Source: Anaerolineales bacterium
GTDB lineage: Bacteria; Chloroflexota; Anaerolineae; Anaerolineales; Villigracilaceae
Direction of reading: 5' to 3'
Assembly: GCA_024710905.1 (NCBI GenBank)
Contig: JANJTV010000153.1
Location: 1 to 64,000, forward strand
Length of the DNA stretch: 64,000 bases
Part shown: one piece after another, positions 50,137 to 58,074 of the stretch
How the letters are laid out: each line of letters begins with the position of its first letter
Numbering within the stretch: position 1 is the first letter of the stretch
Made by a program: the position numbers and the translations under genes
Notes under the pieces: generated by a model
What the model was told of the DNA's origin: nothing
Database searches by the model: none
What the model saw: the letters and a program-made list of their open reading frames with translations, nothing else

Positions 50137-51321
50137 ATGATTTTCCAAAAACCAATCCTGATCATTGGCGCGGGGCCGGTGGGGTTATCCCTAGGGCTGG
50201 CGTTGGGCCGCGCGGGCATCCCGGCGCAGGTCTTTGAAGCCGACGCGGAACTGAACACCCAGATTCGCGCCAGCACTTTCCATCCGCCAACCCTGGAGTT
50301 GTTCGCGCAATGGGGCGTGGTGGAAGAGGTTATCCGGCATGGCTATAAAGTGGACCGCCTGCAATACTGGGAGCGCGACCCGCGCCGGGTGGTGGCCGAT
50401 TTTGATTACAGCGCCATTGCCAATGACACGCCCTACCCCTACCGCCTGCAATGCCCGCAGCACATTGCCACGCGGGTGCTCAAGCCCGCCGTGGAAGCAG
50501 CCGGGATTCCCATGCATATGGCTCACCGCCTGATTGATTTTACAGACGATGGCGATGGAGTGACTGCCCGTTTTGAAACGCCGGATGGCCCGAAAACCGT
50601 GCAGGGCGCGTACCTGTGCGGCGCGGATGGCTCGCACAGCACGGTTCGCAAGCAGCTTGGGGTGGGCTTCCAGGGCAAGACCTATGAAGACCGTTTTCTC
50701 TTAATTGGCACCGACCTGCAAACCGGCGATCTGTTGCCCGGCGCGGCCCAGGTTTGCTACATCTTTGACCCGCGCGAGTGGGTCATCATCTTGAACCTGC
50801 CAGACATCGTGCGGATTGTCTTCCGTATGCGCGACAACGAAGAAGAAAGCATTGCCCTGCAAGAGGATAACCTGCGCGCCCGGGTGGCGGGCTTTTTTGG
50901 CCCGGTGCCGCCTTTTAACATCAAGACCACCCAGCTCTACCGCGTGCACCAACGTGTGGCTGATTCTTTCAAAATTGGGCGCGTTTTGTTGCTGGGCGAT
51001 GCAGCCCATAACAACAATCCCTCCGGGGGGATGGGCATGAACAGCGGGATTCACGATGCGGCCAACCTGGCGGAAAAATTCACCCGGCTGGTGCAGGGGG
51101 AACCGGATTCCGTTTTGGATGAATATGCCAGCCAACGGCGGGAATATGCTGTGCAGTCAGTGCAGTTGTACACCGACCAGCAATACAACAACATGGTCAT
51201 GGAGGACGAACAGGCCCGCCAGGCGCGTAACGATAGCCTGTCCGGGGCGGCCAGCGACCCTGAACGGGCGCGGGCCTATTTGCTCAGGGCCTCCATGCTG
51301 GAAGACAGGATATTTTCATGA
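50137..51321 (+). CDS. FAD-dependent monooxygenase (PHBH fold, aromatic hydroxylase type)
   Basis: A 394-residue class A flavoprotein hydroxylase. The N-terminal ADP-binding motif is LIIGAGPVGLSLGLALGRAG; the DG motif is GADGSHSTVRKQLG; the GD motif is LLGDAAHNNNPSGGMGMN. These enzymes hydroxylate phenolic or heteroaromatic rings with NAD(P)H and O2. The substrate cannot be read. ATG 50137 is used; a TTG at 50119 is possible. It overlaps the aldehyde dehydrogenase gene by four bases. Confidence 0.88.
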   Translation: MIFQKPILIIGAGPVGLSLGLALGRAGIPAQVFEADAELNTQIRASTFHPPTLELFAQWGVVEEVIRHGYKVDRLQYWERDPRRVVADFDYSAIANDTPYPYRLQCPQHIATRVLKPAVEAAGIPMHMAHRLIDFTDDGDGVTARFETPDGPKTVQGAYLCGADGSHSTVRKQLGVGFQGKTYEDRFLLIGTDLQTGDLLPGAAQVCYIFDPREWVIILNLPDIVRIVFRMRDNEEESIALQEDNLRARVAGFFGPVPPFNIKTTQLYRVHQRVADSFKIGRVLLLGDAAHNNNPSGGMGMNSGIHDAANLAEKFTRLVQGEPDSVLDEYASQRREYAVQSVQLYTDQQYNNMVMEDEQARQARNDSLSGAASDPERARAYLLRASMLEDRIFS

Positions 51322-52763
51322 AGACATACGGCCATTTTATTGACGGGCAGGATGTGCCTGCCAGCGGCGGGCAGGCCTTTGAAAGCCTGGCCCCGATGAC
51401 TGGCGAGGCGCTGGGCCTGGCTGCGCGCGGCACAGCAGAAGATGTTAGCGATGCCGTTGATTCGGCCCGGCGCGGCTTTTTGCACTGGTCCGGCCTGCCG
51501 CCCGCGGAACGGGAGCGCATCCTGCTGAAATGCGCCGACCACGTGGAAGCCAGTTATGACCGGCTTCTGAACCTGTTAATTGATGAAAGCGGCTCTACCA
51601 TCATCAAGGCCAAATATGAAGTGCTCTACACGGCTTCAGTGTTGCGGGCGGCGGCTGGCGAAGTGCGCCGCCTGTACGCCGACACCCTGCCCAACGAAAA
51701 ACCGCATCGCCTTTCCATGGTGCTGCGCGAGCCGTTGGGCGTGGTGCTGGCCATTTCGCCATTTAATGCGCCGCTGGTGCTGCTGGCCAAGATGGTCGTT
51801 TTCCCGCTCGGCGCAGGCAATGCAGTGATTGCCAAACCGTCTGAAGAGACGCCGCTGATCGCGGTGGAGTTTGCGCGGGTGCTGCACGAGGCAGGCCTGC
51901 CCGCCGGGGTCTTTAACGTCATCACTGGCTTCGGTGCGGAAGTAGGCGAGCCGCTGGCCCGCCACCCCGGCGTGGATGGCATTGCCCTGACCGGCTCGAC
52001 GGCCACAGGCATCAGGATTGCCAAAATTGCAGCCGAGACCATGCGCCGGGTGCAACTGGAACTGGGCGGCAAAAATCCGCTGCTGGTGCTTAACGACATG
52101 GATGTCACCCGGGCCGCCGAAATTGCCGCCGTGGGCGCGTTTACACACGCCGGGCAGATCTGCATGTCCTCGGCGCGGATTTTGGTGGAACAGCCGCTCG
52201 GGCGGGCTTTTGCCGAAGCGCTGGCCAAAAAGGCCGCCAGCCTGCACCTGGGTGACCTGCGCGATGAAAAAACCGCCTACGGGCCATTAATCAACCAGCG
52301 CGCGGTGGAAAAAGTAAAAAGCCATGTGCAGGCAGCCCTGGCGGGCGGCGGCGAATTGTTAACTGGCGGCCAAGTGCAGCGCGGATTGGTCTTCCAGCCG
52401 ACGGTGATCTACAACCCGCCGCGCAGCGGGCCGCTCTGGTGCGAGGAAACGTTTGGCCCGGTGGCAAGTGTGACGGAAGTGGATTCTTTTGATGAAATGA
52501 TTGCCATAGCCAACGAGAGCGATTACGGCCTGAGCGCCGGGGTGCTGACCAATGACCTGGTGCGCGGATTGACGGCTGCGCGGCGCATCCGGGCCGGGTC
52601 TGTGCATGTCGGGGCGCATTCCTTCCAGTCTGACCCGATGGCGCCCATTGGCGGGTACGGGATGTCTGGCGTGGGCCGCAGCGGCGGGAAGTACTCGGTG
52701 GAGCATTTCACCGAATTAAAGTGGGTTTCGCTGGAACTGGGGGAGACTCCCCGGCCCTTTTAA
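51318..52763 (+). CDS. NAD(P)-dependent aldehyde dehydrogenase (benzaldehyde/vanillin dehydrogenase-like)
   Basis: A 481-residue ALDH. The general-base Glu is in LELGGKNPLLVL and the nucleophile Cys in THAGQICMSSARI. AISPFNAPLVLLAKM and KPSEETPLIAVEFARVL are NAD-binding and structural motifs. The C-terminus MAPIGGYGMSGVGRSGGKYSVEHFTELKW is close to the vanillin/benzaldehyde dehydrogenase group. It would oxidise an aldehyde made in the pathway. Translationally coupled to the monooxygenase (ATGA). Confidence 0.9.
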   Translation: MKTYGHFIDGQDVPASGGQAFESLAPMTGEALGLAARGTAEDVSDAVDSARRGFLHWSGLPPAERERILLKCADHVEASYDRLLNLLIDESGSTIIKAKYEVLYTASVLRAAAGEVRRLYADTLPNEKPHRLSMVLREPLGVVLAISPFNAPLVLLAKMVVFPLGAGNAVIAKPSEETPLIAVEFARVLHEAGLPAGVFNVITGFGAEVGEPLARHPGVDGIALTGSTATGIRIAKIAAETMRRVQLELGGKNPLLVLNDMDVTRAAEIAAVGAFTHAGQICMSSARILVEQPLGRAFAEALAKKAASLHLGDLRDEKTAYGPLINQRAVEKVKSHVQAALAGGGELLTGGQVQRGLVFQPTVIYNPPRSGPLWCEETFGPVASVTEVDSFDEMIAIANESDYGLSAGVLTNDLVRGLTAARRIRAGSVHVGAHSFQSDPMAPIGGYGMSGVGRSGGKYSVEHFTELKWVSLELGETPRPF

Positions 52764-52851
52764 CGGCAGCAGGTGGTCGGGAGCCAGTTTCGGTAATCAA
52801 TAAACAGTTGCAGTGCGTGCTTCCATTTTTCTTGTCGAGGAGAGAGAACAG

Positions 52852-54180
52852 ATGACAACAGCAATCCCGCAGAAGAAGTTCGGTCCGGTTCGGCTGGTGG
52901 AGGGGGTGAGCATGAAGAACATGTTTACCTATTACTTCGCCACGATCACTTCCCTGTTTGTGTTTACCTTCCTGCCGCAGTTCCAGCCTTTCCTGCTGGC
53001 GGAGGTGCTGGCCATCCCTGAGAGCCAGCAGGGGGTAATCAGTGGTACGCTGGGTTTCCTGGGCGAGGTGGTGATCCTGCTCAGCATTGGCATGTGGGGC
53101 AGCCTTTCGGACAAGATCGGGCGACGGTATGTGTTTGCCAGCGGCTTCCTGATCATGGCCGCTGCGCTCTACCTGTACCCGACCGTGGATTCGCTGCTGA
53201 CCCTGTATGTGCTGCGCGGGTTGTTCGCGCTCGGTTCGGCGGCGGCCACGACCATGATTTCGACCGTGATCGCGGATTACGCCATCAATGAAGATCGCGG
53301 CAAGGCGGCCGGGCTGCAGGGCGTGGGCAACGGCATTGGCGCATTGCTGACCGTGTTCGTGGCCCTGCAATTGCCGAAGATCTTCATTGGCCGGGGCGCA
53401 ACGCCTTTTGAAGCCGGGGAATGGACCTACTGGATCATTGCGGCTGTGGCGGGACTTTCAGCGCTGGTGATGGTGGCCGGGCTGCGCGCCCGCACCCAGG
53501 CCCAGAAGGAGCAGAAGAAAAGCCTGTGGCAGATTACCCGTGAAGGGATTGCGGCGGCCAAAGACCCCGGCATTGCGCTTTCTTACATGGCGGCGTTTAT
53601 TTCACGCGGTGACCTGGCGATTGTGGGTACGTTTTTCACGCTGTGGGTGGTGACGTATGGCACAACCCATGGCGGTCTTTCGACAGCCGATGCGCTCGCG
53701 CGCGGGGGGATGGTGATTGGCATTGCCCAGACGGCGGCGCTGGTCTTTGCGCCGGTCTTTGGCATGCTCTCAGATCGCATGAATCGCGCCAACGCGACCA
53801 TTTTTGCCGTGGCGCTGGCTTCGGTTGGATACGGTTCCACCTTGCTGGTGACCGACCCAACCAGCGGTTTGATTTTTGTGGTGGCGGTGCTGATCGGGAT
53901 TGGCGAGATCAGCGGGGTGATTGCCAGCGGGGTGTTAATCGCCCAGCAGGCGCCGGGAGAGATTCGCGGTTCGGTGATTGGCATTTTCAGCCTGTGCGGC
54001 ACGTTTGGCATCATGACGGCCACCGGCGTGGGCGGTTACCTGTTTGACCACTGGCTGCCGCAGGGACCGTTTGTGCTGTTCGCCGCGCTGGGATTGGTGG
54101 TGGTGGTAATCGGGCTGCTGATTCGCAATAAGATCGTGCCGCGCAATGAGGATGGTGAGGTCTTTGCGGGCGGACATTAG
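52852..54180 (+). CDS. Major facilitator superfamily transporter
   Basis: A 442-residue transporter with 12 predicted helices and the MFS loop motif GSLSDKIGRRYVFASG between helices 2 and 3; a second copy-like motif GMLSDRMNRANATIF lies between helices 8 and 9. AGGAGAG is seven bases before the ATG at 52852. Its position after a monooxygenase and aldehyde dehydrogenase suggests uptake of the growth substrate of that pathway. The specific substrate is unknown. Confidence 0.88.
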   Translation: MTTAIPQKKFGPVRLVEGVSMKNMFTYYFATITSLFVFTFLPQFQPFLLAEVLAIPESQQGVISGTLGFLGEVVILLSIGMWGSLSDKIGRRYVFASGFLIMAAALYLYPTVDSLLTLYVLRGLFALGSAAATTMISTVIADYAINEDRGKAAGLQGVGNGIGALLTVFVALQLPKIFIGRGATPFEAGEWTYWIIAAVAGLSALVMVAGLRARTQAQKEQKKSLWQITREGIAAAKDPGIALSYMAAFISRGDLAIVGTFFTLWVVTYGTTHGGLSTADALARGGMVIGIAQTAALVFAPVFGMLSDRMNRANATIFAVALASVGYGSTLLVTDPTSGLIFVVAVLIGIGEISGVIASGVLIAQQAPGEIRGSVIGIFSLCGTFGIMTATGVGGYLFDHWLPQGPFVLFAALGLVVVVIGLLIRNKIVPRNEDGEVFAGGH

Positions 54181-54204
54181 CGGGAGTGGGCAGTTGAGCG
54201 TTTA

Positions 54205-54220
54205 GCGTTCAGCGGTCAGC
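54205..54220 (+). repeat. Short repeat GCGTTCAGCGGTCAGC, left copy
   Basis: Sixteen bases matched at 15 positions by an inverted copy at 58049-58064. The two flank the integron-like segment on its outer sides. The right end of this copy is also part of a terminator stem. Confidence 0.45.
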
Positions 54221-54241
54221 CTTTGGCTGGCCGCTGTTTTT
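54211..54241 (+). terminator. Terminator of the monooxygenase-ALDH-MFS operon
   Basis: AGCGGTCAGCC / GGCTGGCCGCT (one G-T pair), loop TTT, tail GTTTTT. Confidence 0.85.
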
Positions 54242-54276
54242 AAGGCAGCGCTGACGGCAGAGGCGGACATCCTGCG

Positions 54277-54885
54277 TTAAAACACTCTGGCCAGCCGGGA
54301 AGGATGCAGGTTTTTGCCCAGCCCGTAAAACTCACAAAAGCTCATGATCAGCGGATTCCATTTGTCTGCGTCGATGTGATGCCTTTTTTCGGTGTTTAGA
54401 ATCGATTCATCGATATGCACCCGCACAATCTGAACTTCAATCGCCATGGCAAAGTCATCCGGCGCACCAAACGGGTGGAATTTTTCAACGATTCCCTCCA
54501 ATTGCACGGGGCATTCCACCACGCGGGGCGGGCGCACATCCTGTGACGGCGCGGTGGTTAACCCGGCATGGGAGAATTTGTCTGGAATGTATTGGAAGGT
54601 CATGTTTTGTTTGTAACCGGGCACGGGGTTTTTCCCGGTGGTCAGGGCCAGGCGGTCCACCGCGCCGACCAGGTCTGCCGAGGGCAGGTTAAGCACGCAT
54701 TCTCTTTCGCGCAGCAGGTTTTCCACGGTTTTGGAACGCATGCCCATGCCGAGCATGCAGGACTGCCCCAGCCACCAGGCCGAAGACATGGGCGCAAGGT
54801 TGGCGGAACCGTCTTCGTTCAGGGTACTGAGCAGCACAACCGGGGTGCCGAAATAAAGGATTTTGGGATGGATGGTCTGGTGCAT
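54277..54885 (-). CDS. Flavin reductase-like split-barrel protein
   Basis: A 202-residue FMN-binding split-barrel protein. KILYFGTPVVLLSTLNEDGSANLAPMSSAWWLG is the N-terminal motif of the family; LLRERECVLNLPSADLVGAVDRLA and CPVQLEGIVEKFHPFG follow. It may reduce flavin or bind FMN as a stand-alone reductase. ATG 54885 with GGAG upstream is used; the longer frame has no ribosome site. It lies between the MFS gene and the cassette array, on the opposite strand to both. Confidence 0.82.
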   Translation of the reverse strand: MHQTIHPKILYFGTPVVLLSTLNEDGSANLAPMSSAWWLGQSCMLGMGMRSKTVENLLRERECVLNLPSADLVGAVDRLALTTGKNPVPGYKQNMTFQYIPDKFSHAGLTTAPSQDVRPPRVVECPVQLEGIVEKFHPFGAPDDFAMAIEVQIVRVHIDESILNTEKRHHIDADKWNPLIMSFCEFYGLGKNLHPSRLARVF

Positions 54886-55026
54886 GGTTTCTCCGTCATC
54901 AATTTGGAAGTGATGCGGAAAGTGTAAAAGATGCCGGCCCGGGCTGCCACCCGATTCTTGCGCGTTTTTAGGCGGCGGGAAGGGCTTGTTTTTGGCGGGG
55001 ATTTTTTGTATAGTAGGGGAAGCGGT

Positions 55027-55064
55027 GATTTTCCGCATAAGACGAAAATCGGGGTTTTATGCGG
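55027..55064. repeat. Overlapping palindromes next to the cassette array boundary
   Basis: Two nested inverted repeats: GATTTTC (55027-55033) with GAAAATC (55044-55050), and CCGCATAA (55033-55040) with TTATGCGG (55057-55064). They lie 23 bases before the first cassette edge and upstream of the flavin-reductase-like gene, so they may be an operator or part of a recombination-site neighbourhood. Confidence 0.45.
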
Positions 55065-55130
55065 CATCGTTTCTGCCTAATTAATAGTTGGCACGCCCCT
55101 TGCACAACATAGTAAAAACATCTTCAGAAA

Positions 55131-55742
55131 ATGAACACTGGCTCAACACTGACACGTACAGATTATGAAAATTACTTGGTTTACTTGTATTTTGGTTCAG
55201 ACCAAGATTTATTAAAAGCCTGTATCAATAGAGCCTATCGTGACTTCAATCGCACAATGCACGGTTTTGGTAAATTTGAAAAAGCAGGTCAACTGTACTA
55301 TGAAGCAGTAATTTTGTTAAAAGAATCGCTTAATGGTCTAAAAGTGCTTTCTTCCACCAAATCAATGACGGTAGAAGTTTTTGATAATTGGCATAAAACC
55401 ACCTGCGAAAAAATAACCGCTCTTTATGACGAAAAAGGTTTTCATCTTTTTATCGGTCAGGCTCAAAAATGGGTCAACATGACTTTGAAATATATTTTTA
55501 CAGTTGGCGAAGAACGAGTAGAAGGTTTTAGTTTTGCCTATCCTTTTTGCCATGTGCCACTTGATAATATTTTGCTCGAACAACTCAAAAAATATGATTT
55601 TCCTGCGTTAGAATGTGCGTGGAGTCGTCGTGATAATTACGATGAATATTTACAAAGGCAAATTTGGTTAAGGAAAAAATTTGCTCTTGCCCCGATGGAT
55701 GTAGAATTTATGCTTTGGTTGGGGCAAGAAATAAAAAACTGA
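55131..55742 (+). CDS. Cassette 1 protein, unknown function (203 aa)
   Basis: A 203-residue soluble protein starting MNTGSTLTRTDYENYLVYLYFGSD. It is rich in aromatic residues and Lys and mostly alpha-helical (AYRDFNRTMHGFGKFEKA; LYYEAVILLKESLNGL). A second part, HLFIGQAQKWVNMTLKYIF...FCHVPLDNILLEQLKKYDFPAL, includes possible His/Asp/Cys functional residues. I do not recognise it. Base composition is AT-rich, unlike neighbours outside the array. It starts 43 bases after the cassette edge and ends 33 bases before its attC, typical cassette economy. Confidence 0.8.
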   Translation: MNTGSTLTRTDYENYLVYLYFGSDQDLLKACINRAYRDFNRTMHGFGKFEKAGQLYYEAVILLKESLNGLKVLSSTKSMTVEVFDNWHKTTCEKITALYDEKGFHLFIGQAQKWVNMTLKYIFTVGEERVEGFSFAYPFCHVPLDNILLEQLKKYDFPALECAWSRRDNYDEYLQRQIWLRKKFALAPMDVEFMLWLGQEIKN

Positions 55743-55774
55743 AAAGAAAAGTCAGTCTCTGCAATCCAAAAGCG

Positions 55775-55874
55775 TGCCAACAAAGCGTCCCGCAAGAGCA
55801 CCGGGATGATACACCCGCAGGCATATGCCCGTAAGGTATATCTCCTTCGGGGACGATGTCGCAAGTCGTTGGGC
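55775..55874 (+). repeat. attC site of cassette 1
   Basis: Inverse core TGCCAAC (55775-55781) and core GTTGGGC (55868-55874), 100 bp in all. The centre has GATGATACACCCGCAGGCAT and the palindrome GGCATATGCC, then GGGACGATG-like sequence. The inverse core pairs with the leading GTTGGCA at 55087, while the core half comes from the next cassette, as expected. Confidence 0.88.
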
Positions 55875-55904
55875 GGTTCACTCAGTATAAATTCCAGAAT
55901 CATT

Positions 55905-56840
55905 ATGGATGATTATCATATGGCTATAATGCAACGCTCTTTTTCAGCAGAGCAGGACAAATACCTAATGGCTGCGCTGGCTCGCCAATGCTCAGAAAAT
56001 AATCTCCATGTAATAGATTTGCCTTATCGTTTAAGTTCATGGGCATTTGACAATCCTGAAAACATCCGTTTATGGGTGGATGAAAATCAACAACTTGTCG
56101 CCTGGGCGGCACTTCAGACGCCTTTTTGGACAATTGATTATGTATGCCATCCTGAAAAAGAATACCATTTGCATCGAGAAATCCTTTTATGGGCAGATCA
56201 ACGCGCTAAAGCAGTACAAAAAACGCCTTACGAGCGTCCTGCATGGTTTGTCATGGTTTTCTCCGGGCAAATTAACCGAATTCACGACTTGGAAAATACA
56301 GGTTTCAAATGTCAATCGGATGTGGGCGATGATTCTTGGTCAAAAGTACTCATGCATCGTTCATCTCAAACGCCTGCAAAAGTGTACAAACCTCGTTCAG
56401 CAGGCTTTACCGTTCGCTCATTGGCGGGAGAGAAGGAAGTACAGAATTATGTTGACCTTCACCAATCTGTTTTTGAAAGTAAAAATATGACGGTAGATTG
56501 GCGAATGCGCACACTTCAACACCCTGATTACATGCCCGAGTTAGATATTGTTGTCGAATCAGCCAACGGAAATTTGGTCGCCTTTTGTATTTGTTGGTTT
56601 GACAAAAATTCAATGACAGGACATGTTGAACCATTAGGTAGCCACAAAAATTTTCGGCAGTATGCGCTGGGGCGAGTCGCCCTTTCGGAAGGATTGCATC
56701 GCCTACAGTCCCTTGGAGCGAAGAATGTTTTTGTTGAAACAGATAACTATCGAAATATTGCTTTTCGGCTTTACGAGTCGTTTGATTTTCAAGTGATACA
56801 AGATGTTCTTGTATATCGAAAAGATTATGAAACTGATTAA
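55905..56840 (+). CDS. Cassette 2 protein, tandem-domain GNAT acetyltransferase
   Basis: A 311-residue protein. The C-terminal half is a clear GNAT domain: LDIVVESANGNLVAFCICWFD, HVEPLGSHKNFRQYALGRVAL (acetyl-CoA loop with the QYALGRVAL variant) and NVFVETDNYRNIAFRLYESFDFQV (parts). The N-terminal half (LWVDENQQLVAWAALQTPFWTID) looks like a degenerate second GNAT fold. The start was placed at 55905; upstream codons translate attC DNA and are not used. AT-rich. Target unknown; acetyltransferases are common integron cargo. Confidence 0.83.
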   Translation: MDDYHMAIMQRSFSAEQDKYLMAALARQCSENNLHVIDLPYRLSSWAFDNPENIRLWVDENQQLVAWAALQTPFWTIDYVCHPEKEYHLHREILLWADQRAKAVQKTPYERPAWFVMVFSGQINRIHDLENTGFKCQSDVGDDSWSKVLMHRSSQTPAKVYKPRSAGFTVRSLAGEKEVQNYVDLHQSVFESKNMTVDWRMRTLQHPDYMPELDIVVESANGNLVAFCICWFDKNSMTGHVEPLGSHKNFRQYALGRVALSEGLHRLQSLGAKNVFVETDNYRNIAFRLYESFDFQVIQDVLVYRKDYETD

Positions 56841-56865
56841 CACAGAGTCATCTTGCTAAAACACC

Positions 56866-56955
56866 GCCCAACAAAGCGCCCCAGGATGATACACCCGCAG
56901 GCATTTGCCCGTAAGGGTATCTTCCCTAAAGGGACGATGTCACAAACTGTTGGGC
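56866..56955 (+). repeat. attC site of cassette 2
   Basis: Inverse core GCCCAAC (56866-56872), core GTTGGGC (56949-56955), 90 bp. The middle GGATGATACACCCGCAGGCAT matches cassette 1's site exactly over 20 bases. Flanking CCGCCCAAC / GTTGGGCGG pairs perfectly. Confidence 0.9.
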
Positions 56956-56991
56956 GGCAAGCCGTGAAGCCACAAGAAAGGTGTAAAGAAC

Positions 56992-57453
56992 ATGCAGTCC
57001 AGACCAGCAGAGAAACCTCCTCTTCTCGAATTTGGAACCAGACTTGATGGAATAGACTATATTGAGCGTCCCGGCGTGTATGCGATAATTGAAAATAATC
57101 ATAAGCAGATTGCAGTCATTGAGACCAGTACGGGTTACTTCCTCCCAGGAGGCAGTATCGATTCCGGTGAGGGAAAAGTGGCTGCCTTGAAGCGGGAAAT
57201 CCTTGAGGAAATTGGCTATGACGTCTTGGTGCTCGCAGAGATGGGTGAAGCGGTTGATTATATAAAAGCCCGCGTGGATGGAAAGTATTATCAGATCCAT
57301 GGTAACTTCTATCAAGTACAACTTGCATCCAAACGTGGAGATGGAATCGAAAAGGATCATCGACTCGTATGGTTAAGTCCAGAACATGCTATTCAGGTGC
57401 TCACTCGTCAGAGTCAAGCTTGGGCAATTCAGCAGATGGCCAAGGAATACTGA
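56992..57453 (+). CDS. Cassette 3 protein, Nudix hydrolase
   Basis: A 153-residue Nudix protein with a perfect Nudix box: GSIDSGE, seven residues, then REILEEIGY. The preceding GYFLPGG is the usual lead-in. It would hydrolyse a nucleoside-diphosphate-linked compound (NDP-sugar, oxidised nucleotide or similar); the substrate is not predictable. AAAGG lies before the ATG at 56992. Nudix enzymes are frequent cassette cargo in environmental integrons. Confidence 0.92.
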   Translation: MQSRPAEKPPLLEFGTRLDGIDYIERPGVYAIIENNHKQIAVIETSTGYFLPGGSIDSGEGKVAALKREILEEIGYDVLVLAEMGEAVDYIKARVDGKYYQIHGNFYQVQLASKRGDGIEKDHRLVWLSPEHAIQVLTRQSQAWAIQQMAKEY

Positions 57454-57482
57454 AGAAAATAGCGCCAGATAACCATACAACC

Positions 57483-57571
57483 GCCCAACATAGTGTCTGT
57501 CCTGCAAGGGCATGGGATAATGCATACGCAGGCATATGCCCTAACTGGGACGATGCCGCAAACCGTTGGGC
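57483..57571 (+). repeat. attC site of cassette 3
   Basis: Inverse core GCCCAAC (57483-57489), core GTTGGGC (57565-57571), 89 bp. The centre keeps ACGCAGGCATATGCC and GGGACGATG but is more divergent than the first two sites. Confidence 0.88.
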
Positions 57572-57611
57572 GTTTGCTTGCGGCACAAAAAAGTAAGAGG
57601 AGTGTTTCGCC

Positions 57612-57971
57612 ATGAACAACAAGTCCAGCCAGCGCGTGTTTGGCTATTCATTTGCCAGCATTTACTCGCTCTACATCCAAAAAGCGGAGCGCAAAAATCG
57701 CACGAAACAAGAAGTGGAGCAGGTCATTTGCTGGCTGACGGGCTACGACCGGGCCGGCCTGCAGCAGCAGGTTGATCAGGGCAACGACCTGGCAATCTTT
57801 TTTGCCCGGGCCCCGTCCCTGCACCCTAACCGCGCGCAAATCAAAGGTGTGATATGCGGCGTGCGCCTCGAGGAGATCGAGGACCCACTCATGCAAAATA
57901 TCCGCTACATGGACAAGCTGGTGGATGAACTGGCCAAAGGCCGGCCGATGGAGAAGATTTTGCGGCAATGA
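57612..57971 (+). CDS. DUF2200 family protein
   Basis: A 119-residue soluble protein. VFGYSFASIYSLYIQKAERKNRTKQEVEQVICWLTGYD and IKGVICGVRLEEIEDPLMQNIRYMDKLVDELAKGRPMEKIL (parts) are the DUF2200 signature. No function is known. Its composition is GC-rich like the host. It begins after the last core site, so it may be a fourth cassette that has lost its attC, or a resident gene at the array end. A strong terminator follows. Confidence 0.85.
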   Translation: MNNKSSQRVFGYSFASIYSLYIQKAERKNRTKQEVEQVICWLTGYDRAGLQQQVDQGNDLAIFFARAPSLHPNRAQIKGVICGVRLEEIEDPLMQNIRYMDKLVDELAKGRPMEKILRQ

Positions 57972-57997
57972 CCCGTCCGGTTTTTCCGCAACGATAA

Positions 57998-58038
57998 CCT
58001 GCCCCAGAATCGGCAAACCAACCCTGGGGCAGGCGCTT
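57998..58038 (+). terminator. Terminator after the DUF2200 gene
   Basis: CCTGCCCCAG (57998-58007) pairs with CTGGGGCAGG (58024-58033), followed by CGCTTTT. Confidence 0.85.
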
Positions 58039-58048
58039 TTCACTGACC

Positions 58049-58064
58049 GCTGACTGCTGAACGC
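58049..58064 (-). repeat. Short repeat, right inverted copy
   Basis: On the minus strand GCGTTCAGCAGTCAGC, 15 of 16 identical to the copy at 54205-54220 and inverted relative to it, on the other side of the cassette array. Confidence 0.45.
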
Positions 58065-58074
58065 CGAAAGCTCC

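Larger units (their letters stand above)
55087..57571 (+). mobile_element. Integron-type gene cassette array (three cassettes, no integrase seen)
   Basis: Three single-gene units on the plus strand, each ending in a homologous attC-like site. Cassette limits by the G-TT exchange rule are 55088-55868, 55869-56949 and 56950-57565. The first 9-10 bases of each unit from the core G (for example GTTGGCACGC at 55087) are the exact reverse complement of the beginning of its own attC (GCGTGCCAAC at 55772). This is what circular cassettes give after IntI recombination and is hard to explain otherwise. The DNA is clearly richer in A+T than its surroundings. No tyrosine recombinase is encoded within the window, so it is a CALIN-type cluster or the far end of a larger integron. 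Confidence 0.87.

Noticed and set aside
55088-55105. Perfect -24/-12 sigma-54 promoter pattern (TTGGCACG-CCCC-TTGCA)
   Set aside because: The same bases are the core-site edge of the first integron cassette, and their exact reverse complement recurs in that cassette's attC. The recombination explanation accounts for the conserved part; I see no sigma-54 activator nearby.
55806-55904. N-terminal extension of the cassette 2 acetyltransferase
   Set aside because: These codons translate attC1 itself; a similar peptide would arise from attC2. The gene start was placed after the core site.
57600-58074. A fourth attC after the DUF2200 gene
   Set aside because: No inverse core matching the leading GTTGGGCG and no GTTRRRY core was found in this stretch.
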